A stretch of DNA of 64,000 nt from the NCBI GenBank assembly GCA_015179125.1, contig WHVA01000041.1, positions 310,001-374,000 on the forward strand, read 5' to 3'. A program made the translations under genes and the position numbers. Below, piece by piece: positions 52,652-63,939 of the stretch; the first letter of the stretch is position 1, and each line of letters opens with the position of its first letter. The DNA comes from Gautieria morchelliformis (taxonomy: Eukaryota > Basidiomycota > Agaricomycetes > Gomphales > Gomphaceae). Below the pieces are notes generated by a model. It made no database searches and was not told the origin of the DNA. It worked only from the letters and a program-made list of their open reading frames with translations.

Positions 52652-53390
52652 CTAGCCAGTAGACCTGTGTGTTCGCACAGGGTTAGTTAAGGTAAACACT
52701 GCACAGGGGTAGTTAATAGTATTAAAGAATTACTTGTCACACCAGACCCACCACATGTGCAAACACCCAAGCAGAGAGAGGGAGTACTTGCCTCTCCAAG
52801 AGGGGAGTTGTAAATTGCTCTCAAGGAGCCAGGCCAGCGGGGGGCAGGGGGCTTATCGTCAGTGCATCTGCTCACTCGAGGACACAGGGGATTGGGAGTC
52901 CCAGGGAGAGAGGGTAAAGGCCCACCTTTTCATGTACAATTTGTGTAGCAACCATCATAGGCCTGCCCTGCAGTTGAATAAATTGATTATAAAAATTTTT
53001 TTTAAAGAATTATTTGGTGGAATGAAACTACATATTTTGTGTACATTAAATACAAATTAAAATACATATTTAATCAGGCTTTAGCAACACCTCTTTGTAT
53101 ACAATAGTAGATGTTTTGTCCCCTCCCCCAAAGAAGATGGACTCTGTTCAGATTAGTGCCTCTTGATACTCCAACATAAAACTGTCCAGGTGAAAATACT
53201 GCATATCCCAAGTCCATTTCTCCCATGCCCCTGTGCTGCGGACTGGGATATGCCTGGATGTGGCACAGCGCTGGGTAGGGACTGCCAGGGACCTGTGGGA
53301 TGAGCCTGGATGCCCTGACTGTCACAGCCCATGAAGCCTGGATGTGCTGTGACCACTGCTAGGTTGGATACCCATGCTTTTCCCAGGGGT
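52652..53390 (-). mobile_element. Helitron, 3' end with helicase remnant
   Basis: On the minus strand a Pif1-type helicase C-terminus (53325-53074) is followed ~400 bp later by a Helitron-type terminus: hairpin CCTGTG-loop-CACAGG (52681-52664), then eight bases, then CTAG (52655-52652), next host base T. This matches the rule hairpin + CTRR, inserted before T. The 5' end (TC) and the Rep nuclease were not found; at about 53390 the sequence passes into a Copia gag. Broken. Confidence 0.75.
53074..53325 (-). pseudogene. Pif1/Helitron helicase C-terminal fragment
   Basis: Contains VFSPGQFYVGVSRGTNLNRV, matching motif VI of Pif1-family helicases (GQ-YVA-SR), followed by HLLWGRG and a natural-looking C-terminus GVAKA*. 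Walker motifs are missing. In a live Helitron this domain unwinds DNA during rolling-circle transposition. Confidence 0.7.
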
Positions 53391-53821
53391 TAGGTCAAAC
53401 ACATCAGTAAGGTCAAACACATTGGGTAAATAAAACTTGGGATAAGTAAACCTAGTTTGGATAAATCAAACTCATTCAGATAAGTAAAACTCATTGGGAT
53501 AAATGAAGCATTCATATAAGTAAAACACATCTTATTGCAATTGAAAGTAGCTACAAGTAGCACATCAGGGTAGGCAATGTCTCCACACATTTCTGCCATG
53601 TCTGTGTGCCCCTCATGTGTAGCATGTCCCTGCATATAGCATGTGTTCCCGTGCATAGCATGTGTTCCCATGTATAATCCCCTATCCCTAGCAGTTGCTA
53701 ATAGCTCCCTCTTCCAGGACATCCAATTATCCTTGCCTAGTTTGGGTTTGATATCCCTGAACTTGTGGATATAGTGTTTCGGCGTGATGTGCGCCGGTGC
53801 CGTTGCTGTAGATTGTGCCAT
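53390..53821 (-). CDS. Fam4 Copia gag, N-terminal fragment
   Basis: Starts MAQSTATAPAHITPKHYIHK and shows the Copia-gag entry KLGKDNWMSWKRELLATARD. After ~60 residues it contains an in-frame minisatellite of ~19-20 bp units (GCATGTGTTCCC..., 53620-53690), then short AAGTAAAACTCATTGGGAT-like tandem units (53400-53540). The element is cut at about 53390 by Helitron sequence. Fossil; only the 5' LTR and start of gag remain. Confidence 0.7.
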   Translation of the reverse strand: MAQSTATAPAHITPKHYIHKFRDIKPKLGKDNWMSWKRELLATARDRGLYMGTHAMHGNTCYMQGHATHEGHTDMAEMCGDIAYPDVLLVATFNCNKMCFTYMNASFIPMSFTYLNEFDLSKLGLLIPSFIYPMCLTLLMCLT

Positions 53822-53846
53822 GGTGAGTATGATGAGACTCTTAATC

Positions 53847-54557
53847 TGTGAAAGACTAAGAGTTATTGGTAGTAGAATGAGTAATGAGTTAGATTCAGAC
53901 TTCTATTCGAAGTTGAATTGAGTGGAGTTGTAAAAGCAGAAATATAGAGAAGGCACAGTATGTGGATTCTCTCCAGTGATAACTATGCAAAACTATGCGT
54001 CACAAAATACCAAGGTAATTCGCAAGGTGAGTTCTGATTGACTGAGGATTTTTGATGTACAAGCTGAGGTATTTATCCAGCTACAGGATGTGCTGCTGTG
54101 CGAGGAGCGGAGGAGTGATGTGTGGGTGGACTCGAACGACTGGACTCAGGGGGAACGGTGGTCTGGATGCAGCGGTAACTAAGAGGCTCGTCTATCGAAT
54201 GAGAGGGAATGTAGATAGTCATGTGTATCAGAAATGTGGAGTGCAGTCAGAAAAGATAGAAAGGAATATGGAAGGAATGCAAATGAGTGGCTAAACGTCT
54301 AGTCTCTCCATGGATCAGCATGCCTCGGGCTTGGGCTTCGTCTCGGATTGGGGTGGATCCACGGGTACTGGATCAGGGTTGAGTCTGCGGGGTGATGGAA
54401 ACGTCAGGGTGTGTCGTGTGGACATGTGTGGGCTCAGATAGGTTCAGTTGTTGTGAGTGGGGATGTGTAGGCGACGTGGGGTAGCATATATGCGGAAATG
54501 GGATGTTTGGGCTGTGTTGTAGTGGTAGTGATGGGCTTACTAGCATCTTTTATGACA
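53847..54557 (-). repeat. Fam4 5' LTR (711 bp)
   Basis: On the sense strand begins TGTCATAAAAGATGC and ends CTTTCACA, 25 bp upstream of the gag ATG. It is related to the solo LTRs at 16487-17206 and 60074-60793. It lies within the chromovirus pol that continues from 54558. Confidence 0.75.
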
Positions 54558-55390
54558 TGCATGAGGTATCGACTACCCAAGTGTCCTGAACACTTCCGTG
54601 AGGAATTGTCTGTAAAACTAGAATGGTACACCACTGCGAAGTGGTGGATACTGGCAGTGGCCCATCAAGCTTTGCCGATGCTGTGTGTACCAAAGAAAAA
54701 TGCTACTCTACGTACTGTCTTCAATCTGCGACAGCAGAATGAAAATACGGTGAAGGACATGATGCCCTTCCCGGACCAGGATGTCATCAGGAGCAATGTC
54801 GCTCACTGGAAATACAGCACAAAGCTTGATATGTCAGAGGCATACAAGTAGATCTGTATCCATCCTGAAGACGTCCCAAAGACAGCCTTTGTGACAATCC
54901 TTGGCAGGTTTAGGAGCCAAGTGATACAGATGAGAGATTGTAATGCCCCATCAATGTTTCAACATCTTATGACATTGATATTCGGTGACTGCATAGGTCG
55001 CTTCGTCCATGTATACATGGACGACATATTTATATTCTTGCACTCAATACAAGAGCATGAGGAGCATCTCTGCATAGTATTCAACAGACTACAGAGTAGT
55101 CATCTCTTCTTAACCAAAAAGAAGGTTGATCTCTATTCAGAAAGAATGGAGTGCCTTGGCAATATCATAGATGGCCAAGGAGTTCATGCGGATGGTGATA
55201 AAATGAAACACATCCACAAATGAAGGAGGCCCCATACGTTTAATGACATGCAGAGGTTCCTCGGCCTCGTCCAATACCTGGCACACTACATGCTGGATGT
55301 CAGCGCATACACCACCCCATTATCACAATGTGTGCACAACAACCGTCCATTTGAATGGACACCCCTGCTGGACAAATGCTTCCAGAGCAT
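54558..55390 (+). CDS. Chromovirus reverse transcriptase, decayed
   Basis: Fossil RT blocks: TLRTVFNLRQQNENT, STKLDMSEAYK, NAPSMFQHLMTLIFGD, the catalytic VYMDDIFIF, and the connection region MQRFLGLVQYLAHYMLDVS. Order and spacing fit a Gypsy RT; several breaks. Confidence 0.85.
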
Positions 55391-55966
55391 AAGGAGGATG
55401 TTCACATTGACAACAATGTACATTCTTCTAGGATATATTAGATATCTTTTAAAAAATCAACCATAACTGAGTTCATAGTCCATCATTTTGAGCAACTTGT
55501 ATATTGTGGATATCCTAAATTTTTTTGAATGTTCTGATATTTTAAAAATATGGTTGTATGTGCTAAGGCATGGTGTGTATTCAGATAACAGGGCAATTTC
55601 AGATAGGATTTGGATGACTATATGTTAAACATATATAGCCAAATTTTTAGATGTATGATGATAGAATGTAGAGGCAAGTATGGACAATACCTGTACTATA
55701 TTATTATATATGGTTGATAGATCTGATTAGAAGGTATGTTTAAAATAATATGCATTTATAGTACAAAGATATATAACTATTGATGTTTAGACAATGGGGT
55801 ATACACCCTTTCCTGGGGGAGCAGCAGACTGTGAGAAAGAACTTTAGGGCTAGGATTAAGCATGTCTTACAGATGCTGGCAACTGCCTCAATTGTGATAT
55901 ATTTTATGAAATATAGATGAGCTAAGCTATATATACATATATATGACACTTATAAACATCCCCCTA
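55391..55966. mobile_element. AT-rich MITE with hAT-like ends (576 bp)
   Basis: Lies between RT and RNase H of the chromovirus. Flanked by AGAGCAT at 55384-55390 and 55967-55973 (8-bp repeat with one mismatch if extended). The ends are imperfect inverted repeats: left AAGGAGGATGTTCACA, right complement TAGGGGGATGTTTATA (12 of 16 match). The interior is AT-rich without coding. Ends and duplication size suggest a hAT-type MITE, unrelated in sequence to the element at 45254. Confidence 0.7.
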
Positions 55967-55989
55967 AGAGCATTGGCCTGCAAGGCCCC

Positions 55990-56400
55990 GACCTTACATC
56001 CAATCGATGTACAGAATGCAGACCCAATATAGGTCATCACTGACAGTTCAAAGTCTGGTGTTGGAGCCGTCTACGGCCAAGGACCAGACTGGAAAACATG
56101 TCGGCCAACTGGCTTCTTGTCAAAGAAGCTCAGTGTTGCTCAGCAACACTACAGAACACACAAGCACAAAACCATTGCCGTGCTCGAAGCTCTCATGAAA
56201 TGGGAGGACAAACTCCTAGGGTGAAAGTTCACCCTAGTCACGGACCCCAAGGGTCTCAAATACTTTGAGACCCAGAAGAATCTGTCAGGCAGACAGGTCT
56301 GGTTGTGGAAGTTTCTATTGTGCTTCAATTACAACACTGTCCACATTGACAGCATTGAGAACAAGGTAGCAAGCAGACTATCTATCCCACTATTATGAAA
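55990..56400 (+). CDS. Chromovirus RNase H, decayed
   Basis: Blocks KSGVGAVYGQG, FLSKKLSVAQQHYR, TIAVLEALMKWEDKLL, VTDPKGLKYFET follow the Gypsy RNase H order (Asp, Glu, Asp region). Fossil. Confidence 0.8.
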
Positions 56401-56685
56401 GCGACATGGGTGATGACAATCACCCGGAACATGTCTTTGTCAATGCAGACACACGACTAGACTTGGATGATGAGCTAATGCCCACCAACAAATACATGTA
56501 GCTGCATACAGCAGCTACAAGGTGATCAGCTTGCCTCGCAGAGAAAACTGAGCCGTGAACCATAGAGATGCAGTCATGAACAAAGGCTCCACCAAGGAGC
56601 CTCACCACGATGTGTCACTGTTGGACAAAAACAATGACATCCGCATGATTGTGGCAGGCAATGATGGAACCTGCCTACACATAAG

Positions 56686-58960
56686 TGTCATGACGTGTTT
56701 ATTTCCCATACTCAGATGCTCTGTTCTCCCATTTCTCACTCCACCTCCGTGTTCATTCCGATCGCCCTTGCCATGTTTGGCAACTGATCTTTGCTGTTCG
56801 CGCCATTTACCATAGCCACGCTGTCAAAGCACGATCGATGTCTTTGGACTGACTTGGCAGTCATCGCTGGGCCTATCACCTCCTCTGCTCAACCCTCTTC
56901 CGATGGTGTTCCTATGATCGGATTGTCATGACTTGTGTATTTCCTGCACCTTGATATCCCCATTTCCCCTTTCGCCACTCCTCCCCCATGCTCGCCTGCC
57001 TTTGCCCTCCACCTCGACCACTCCTCCCCTATGTCATCTCTATTCGCCCTTCCTTGCATTTCGCTGAACAGCCATTCGCTGCTCGCATCATTCGCCAGCA
57101 GGCACACCATCAAATCACGATCGACATCCCTACCCGGCATGATGGCTCGTCAGTAGCTCCATCAGCTTCTCGATCCAACCCCCTTTTGGTGTTCATATGA
57201 GCAGGGTGCGTCCATGGGACGTTCTACCCGTAGGTCATGTGGGATCAACCCAGTAGATGAAGAACCCATGCAGGGTGGTGTATATGTGGGCCCCAAGACA
57301 TGATTTTGTACATAGGTGCCTTCGCCACCTTCACTCTCCGTCGTTTCATTTTCTCCCTCTTCTCTCACTCTATTGTATGTTTATTTCATCTATGCTGTAT
57401 CATGCCTGCGCACCCCTATCCAACCCTGACTTGTGACGGCCTCTTTGCTATTCGCTGATACCTTACGAGCATTTGATATAAGTAGTTTGCATTTCGCATG
57501 TATATTCCCCAGTTCAATTATCATACATCGTCCATCCTGTGCAAACTTGACCTCACTGTGATCATCGTCTTGAGCCTTCTCCTGGAGATTTCTATCTTCG
57601 ACCAGAAGAGGACTTAGGCATCACTGGTGAGTTCTCATCCTTCATCTCCGTTGCCTTAGCCTTCGAACTATTTTCTGTGCTGACGGCTCAGGGCTCCGAA
57701 GGAGCACCTTCGCCGGTGAAGGGATTGTCGCTACTTAGACAACCCTTCCGTGACACCTTGTACATTACATTGTCAAGTGCCACGGGCTGCTACGACTGTA
57801 GATAGGGCGAGCTCCGCTTGGGCATGTCATGACCGGTCTATTTCTCCTACCGCACTGCCTCTATGTCCCCCCTCGTCACTCCCTAGCATCTTCGCCAGAG
57901 TTCGCCGCACCTACCGACCACTCCCCCTCCACGTCCACTCTACCCGCTGTTCTCCCCATTCTCCGAACCGCTATTCGCTGCTTGCGCATTTCGCCACCAG
58001 GCACGCCATCAAATATGATTGATACCATTCACCCGGCATGATGGTTCATCATTAACCCCATCATCTTCATAATCCAACCCCATTGGGCGTTCGTATGGCC
58101 AAAGTGTGTTCGCAGGACGTCCCTTCCATAGGTCGTGTGGGATCAACCCAGTAGACGAAGAGTCCGTGCAGGGTTGCATGTATGCGGGTCCCAAGACATT
58201 GTTTTGTCCATAAGTGCCTTCACTCCCTTTTACTCTCTGTTGTTTCATGTTCGCATTCTTCCCTCACTCTATTGTATGTTTATTCCATCTACTTAGTATC
58301 ATGACTGCGCACCCCTATCCGACCCTGACTCACGACGGCCTCTTTCCTATTCGCTAATACCTTGCGAGCATTCGATATAAGTAGTTTACATTCGCATGTA
58401 TATTCTCCAGTTCAATTATCATACATCGTTCATCTTGTGCAAATTTGACCTCGCTGTGGTCATCGTCTTAAGCCTTCTCTTGGAGATTTCTATCTTCGCC
58501 TAGCAGAGGACTTAGGCGCCACTGGTGAGTTCTCATACTTCATCTTTGTTACCTTAGCCTTCGAACTATTTTCTGTGCTATTGGCGAAGGGATTGTCGCT
58601 ACTTAGACAGCCCTTCCGTGACACCTTGCATGTTGCATCGTGAAGTGCCATGGGCTATTTCGCTACGACTGTAGATAGGGTGAGCCCCGTTCGGGCAACC
58701 CTCTTACCTTGTGAACATTCATCGGTTCACCTATTCGCCGAACAGCATACTTATTCGCACAAGTTATTCGGGCATTCACTGTGTTCACTAATACATGCTA
58801 TTAACGCCTAAAAACCAATCTTGACAGGGCAGCCCTCTTATCTTGTGAACATTTATTGGTTCACCTATTCGCCGAATGGCATACTTATTCGCACAAGTTA
58901 TTCAGGCATTCGCTGTGTTCACTAATACACGATATTAACGCCTAAAAACCAATCTTGACA
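56686..58960 (+). mobile_element. Fam3 solo LTR, interrupted by a younger Fam3 solo LTR
   Basis: Outer LTR in two parts (56686-57824 and 58827-58960) with perfect duplication ATAAG (56681-56685 and 58961-58965). It splits the integrase region of the chromovirus. Confidence 0.93.
57825..58826 (+). mobile_element. Fam3 solo LTR, nested (1,002 bp)
   Basis: TGTCATGACC...TCTTGACA with perfect duplication GGGCA (57820-57824 and 58827-58831). Same orientation as the LTR it entered; shorter than the 1,272-bp copy at 21662 because of internal length differences. Confidence 0.95.
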
Positions 58961-59500
58961 ATAAGCATCAAAGAGAACATGGACCTGCCAAAGGTCCTAC
59001 ATGACGCTTACCATAAGGAACCTGAGCGACAGGTACACAGCCAACGACCGTGTATACCTGTCAACTCAAAACCTGACCCTGCCGAAGGGAAGGGCCAGGA
59101 AACTCATACCATGGTACATCAGACCATACTGCATGGTAGAGGCACATAATTAAGCCTCAATGGTAACCCTACAGTTACCTGACAATCTGAAAAGCCACCA
59201 TATCTTGCCGGTTTTTCACTCAAGCCTTGTATGACAATACAAGGCTAATAATGACAAGCTGTTTCCCCACTGGGAAGCTAATTCATTTTACAACTTCAGG
59301 TCAAATGATGATGAAGAGTAGCTTGTTGACAAGAATATTGCACACCGCTGGATAAACTCGATGGACCTGGAACTCCAGGTCCGCTGGACCCTAGGCAACA
59401 TAACATGGGAACCCATGTCGTCATGCAAGGATCTAGAAGCCCTGGATCATTACCTAGAGCTCCCGGGAGTGGGAAAGCCACGCGACTTGCCCAAGTGACA
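58961..59500 (+). CDS. Chromovirus integrase C-terminus and chromodomain, decayed
   Basis: Readable blocks: LTLPKGRARKL, PVFHSSL, LFPHWEA, then a chromodomain with RWINSMDLELQVRWTLGNIT, WEPMSSCKDLEALDHYLELP and a final GKPRDLPK. It retains the chromodomain C-terminal half missing from 24604-25222. Broken in several places. Confidence 0.8.
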
Positions 59501-59623
59501 CTAGATGTGTCAGTCACATGCATACCATGCGATGTGCCAGTCATGGTGCAGAGAAACTTTCACCTCAGATCTTTCTGAGGCGCATCACTTCTTCGAAGCA
59601 ACCACCACCACCATCATCTCCTA

Positions 59624-62600
59624 ATGAATATGATGCCATCAAAAGATGGGATGGATGTTGATCAATCAATGTCCGAGCCACAATCAATGGCCCCAAAACA
59701 AGAGGCCGCTTGCATCCTTCATGCACCTGTCACCCATGAGCACTGGATGATCGTGGGGTGGGAAGATGCCCTAGCAATTGTCCACCCAGACAATTGTGAC
59801 ACCTGCGCAACATATGCTGCACACCGGAGGGCTGTGACCGGCACCCGCAAGGTGAACCTGAAGGACGAAGACATCAGCAATATGTCAAGATTGGATTTTA
59901 GGCGTTAATAATGTGTATTAGTGAACATAGCGAATGCCCAAACAGCTTGTGCAATGAGGGATGTAGTTTGGTGAACAATGTAAAGCCAATAAAGGTTTAC
60001 AAGGTAAGGGGGTTACACAAATGGAGCTCACCCTGTCTACAGTCAAAGTGAAATAGCTCGTGGTACTTGACAATGATAAGAGTTGCTATAAATGTATTTG
60101 GATTTTATTCAAGCTTCAAGTGAAACTGAATCGAGTAGAGGTCTGAATTCTGAGAGGACTGCTTGTACTACGGGGACTATTTCGATCAGGAATCTGGAGA
60201 CAGTGGAGAGGTAAAGCTATTGTTATTTTTTTGACAGTTACATTTGTTTGTACTATTTGACTACTGGAAAGGACTCGGTGTCGATACTATACGTACGGTA
60301 TGTGATGTAGAGATATAGGGGGGGTGTGGAGTATAGTCTGGAGTGAACTCTTGAATGAATACTACAAGGGAATGCTAAGGATTTGTTGTACATAAGACGA
60401 TGGTGTGGAGGGACATGTGCATGATGTATAGGGGAAATCATGGAGCTGCGGCTAGAGCCGCTCAGGGACGATCGGATGCATATCGTGTCTCAGTCGCAAT
60501 TGAATTGGTGCCTAAGCGGGGATTTGTGTCCCAGGTTGGTCTCTCGATCGAGATTGATGGGATCGACATATGTAATATGATGCTGATCGACTTGGCGTGC
60601 CCTGTGCGCGTGCGTGATAGTGTATTGGTCCGGCGTCGCGTATATGCGAGTCAGGGGATTCGGGGATATTTCTGTGTATCGGCGTATGGACGCGGGCATG
60701 GATTATGGGGATTGTGTGGTTCGGTGACATCAGTGTATTTTTAGGTTCGGATCTGAGTGATATCATTAACGTCGTTACTTGAATATCATAACAGACAATG
60801 TAACGTGCAAGGTTCCACAGAAAGGTTGTCTAGTAGTAACAACCCTTTTGCCGGCGAATGTGCTCCTTCGGAGCCCTTTGTCAAGATTGGTTTTTAGGCA
60901 TTAATATCGTGTATTAGTGAACACAGCAAATGCCCGAGTAACTTGTGCAAATAAGTATGCCGTTCGGCGAATAGGTGAACCAACAAATGTTCACATGATA
61001 AGAGGACTGCCCGAATGGAGCTCGCCCTATCTACAGTCGTAGCGAAATAGCCCGTGGCACTTGATGATGTAACCAGCACAGAAAATAGTTCGAAGGCTAA
61101 GGTAATGAAGATGAGGTATGAGAACTCACCAGTGATGCCTAAGTCCTCTTCTGGTCGAAGATAGAAATCTACAGGAGAAGGCTCAAGACGATGATCACAG
61201 CAAGGTCAAGTTTGCACAAAATGGACGTATGATAATTGAACTGGGGAATATACATGCAAATGTAAACTACTTATATCGAATGCTCGTAAGGTATCAGCGA
61301 ATAGGAAAGAGGCCGTCATGAGTCAGGGTTGGATAGGGGTGCGCAGTCATGATTACAGATAGATGGATTAAACATACAATAGAGTGAAAGAAGGGTGCGA
61401 ACATGAATCAACGGAGAACGGAGAGGAAAGGGGGCGAAGGCACCTATGTACAGAAATACGCCTTGGGACCTGCATATACACCACCCTGCACAGACTCTTC
61501 ATCTGGTGGGTTCATCCCACACGACCTATGGGTAGGACATCCCGCGAATGCATCCTGACCATATGAACACCTAAAGGGGGTTGGATTGAGAAGATGATGG
61601 GGCTAGTGATGAACCCTCACGCCGGGTAAATGGTATCGATCGTATTTGATGGCGTGCCTGCTGGCAAAATGTGCGAGCAGCGAATAGTGGTTCGGAGAAT
61701 AGGGCGAACAGTGAATGGAGTGAACGTAGAGGAAGAGTGGTTGAAGGGTGGGGCGAACTCTGGCGAAGATGCTAGGGAGTGACGAGGGGGAACGTAGAGG
61801 CAGCGGGGTAAGGGAAATAGACAGGTCATGACACCCTTCGCCGACAACTCCGACAATGGTTTGAAGACTAAAGTAGTGACGGTGAAGTATAGATACTCAC
61901 CAGTGGTGCTTAAGCCCTGCTCTGGTTAGAGATAGTAGTCTATACAAGAGGGCTTAAGACAATGGTCACAGTGTGGTCAAGTTTTGCACAAGATAGATGT
62001 ATGATAATTGAACTGCAGAATATACATGCGAATGTAAGCTACTTATACCGAATGCTCATATAATATCAGTGAATAGGAAAGAGGCCGTCATGAGTCAGGG
62101 TTGGATAGGGGTGCGCAGTCAGGATACAAATAGATGAAACACATATACAATAGAACTAAGGAGGAGTGCAAACATGAAACAATGGGGAGGGAAGAGGACA
62201 AAGGTACCTATGTAAGAAAACATGCCTTGAGACCTGCATATATGTTACCCTGCACGGGCTCTTGGCATACCAGGTCAATCCTGCATGATCTATGGGTAGG
62301 ACATGCCACAAATGCATACCAGCCATAGGAACACCCAAAAGGGGTTGAATCAGGAAGGTGATGGGGCCAGTGATGAACCATCATACCGGTTAGAGGATGT
62401 CAATCATGTTTGATGGCGTTACTACTGGTGAATGATGCAAATAGCAAATGGTCATTTGGAGAATTCGGCAAAGAGTGAATGTAGAGATGGAGGGATGAAA
62501 GGGAAAATGGGGGTAACTGGATACAAGAATAAATGAGTCATGACACAATGCCATTGATGCAGCCTGGGCGTGGTTCCCAAGGGCTGTCTCACATGACACC

Positions 62601-63930
62601 TGAGTGGAGCCCTTGTGGGATGTCCATGGCCTCAAAGAGGAGGTCAAGGGGTTGGAATGTGTGGTCAAAGACCACGACAATGTGCTCGACACCAAGCATG
62701 CCAAGCTAAAAGAGCTGGAGGAGCAGCTCAAGGACCTCCAGCTCGAACATGCGGCCTCCAAAAGGCCATGCCCAGATCAAGCCACTGACCCACTCACCAG
62801 CCCGTCATAATCACATGCAATGGTGCCCCTGCCAGAGTGTGCAGCCCTGGGGCTAGCTGCCTGGATAATGCCCCCCCCTCCAGTGTCAACAGAGGGGCCA
62901 TGTGCACCACCAGACACGGCGCACGACAACATCCCAGATGGATGGCAGCCTAACTCCTCTACCTGGAACTTCTATGACCCAGATCGGGCTCAGCACATCG
63001 CTGAGCAGCCCAAAAATAAGCACAAGAAAGTCTTGCATGGCACCCCCAACACCCACAATGGCATGGCCATTGCAAAGAATGCATAGCCAACGTGTACCTA
63101 GCAGCATCACCATTGCACACATCCAACGACCCTGCCTTACAGTGGCAGCTGGCTATGGTCGAGGCCCACTACATTGGCCCACACGTAGACTTGCCGCTGA
63201 CAGCGGGCCCAGTCCACCTTCCCTACCTGGAAATCATCCCACTTGGAGATCCACCAATTTCCAAGACAGGCTTCCTGCCACACCCCATAGGAAAGACACC
63301 ACAGCAGTGTACACAATAGTATGACATCTGCCTGCATGACAACACTCACTTCACTGAGCTTCTTGTGCACGAAGGAAATGCTGCAGCACCTGTGCACACG
63401 TGAGATAACGCATTCAAGCGCATTGAGCGTGAGCAATGCACCCACAATCCCAAATGGGATTGCTTTATGATAGTGGATGGCACACCGCTCAACATAGCAG
63501 TGGTCCTCAGGGGCTGGATCCACAACCTGGAAGGGATACCTTCCACAATCCACGACAACACAGATGGGAGCCTCAACCTCACAGACATTGACATCTGGAT
63601 GTGGTTGAAGGCCATCGTGCCCCGGGTCAAAGGGGTCGCATCACCCCTCAGGGCAAGACTCAATGACCTGTTCGGCTCAACCAACCAATGGTCAAGCCTC
63701 ATAGACACCAGGGGAGTGTCTGACACCACAGAGCACCAGCCTCCAGTTATCCATCACAGGCCCCTACCCTATAGGGGGCTGTGCTAGCCCAGACATCCCG
63801 CTGGCCAAAATTGCGTGATGGCTGGCCCGATACGCTGGCGTGACACATGAATGCATAGCATGCATTGAACAATACGTTCAGCACAGCCACCAGCATGGGG
63901 TTCAGCGCCATGGCCCATGAGTGTCAGGGG
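59624..63930 (+). CDS. Chromovirus ORF3 after pol, decayed and interrupted
   Basis: Starts MNMMPSKDGMDVDQSMSEPQ about 120 bp after the chromodomain. It includes WMIVGWEDALAIVHPDNCDT and a Cys/His patch CDTCATYAAH, then is interrupted by nested LTRs (59883-62545). It resumes with a coiled coil (KHAKLKELEEQLKDLQLEHA), DGWQPNSSTWNFYDPDRAQH, YLAASPLHTSNDPALQW, GTPLNIAVVLRGWIHNLEG, and WMWLKAIVPRVKGVASPLRA. The same blocks occur at 22934-27118. No known domain. Broken in many places. Confidence 0.6.
60074..60793 (-). mobile_element. Fam4 solo LTR, nested (720 bp)
   Basis: Ends TGATAAGAG.../...ATCATAACA with perfect duplication GACAA (60069-60073 and 60794-60798). Related to the Fam4 LTRs by AAACTGAATCGAGTAG. 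Inserted in the outer Fam3 LTR. Confidence 0.88.
60879..61833 (-). mobile_element. Fam3 solo LTR, nested (955 bp)
   Basis: TGTCAAGATTGG...GTCATGACA with perfect duplication CCCTT (60874-60878 and 61834-61838). Same orientation as the outer Fam3 LTR. Confidence 0.93.
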
Positions 63931-63939
63931 ACACCCTGT

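Larger units (their letters stand above)
59883..62545 (-). mobile_element. Fam3 solo LTR, interrupted by two LTRs
   Basis: Outer minus-oriented Fam3 LTR in three parts (59883-60073, 60799-60873 plus flank, 61839-62545), ends TGTCAAGA/TCATGACA. Flanks CAATA (59878-59882) and CAATG (62546-62550) agree at four of five bases, so an old duplication. Interrupts ORF3. Confidence 0.85.
54558..63930 (+). mobile_element. Old chromovirus (Gypsy) with nested insertions
   Basis: One plus-oriented element in pieces: reverse transcriptase (54558-55390), MITE insertion (55391-55966), RNase H (about 55990-56400), linker and integrase start (56400-56685), Fam3 LTR insertion (56686-58960, itself containing another), integrase C-terminus and chromodomain (58961-59500), ORF3 (59624-63930, interrupted by the nested LTR block 59883-62545). 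It is the same type as the remnant at 22934-27118 but far more decayed, with many breaks and few CpGs. LTRs and gag are not in the window. Confidence 0.85.
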
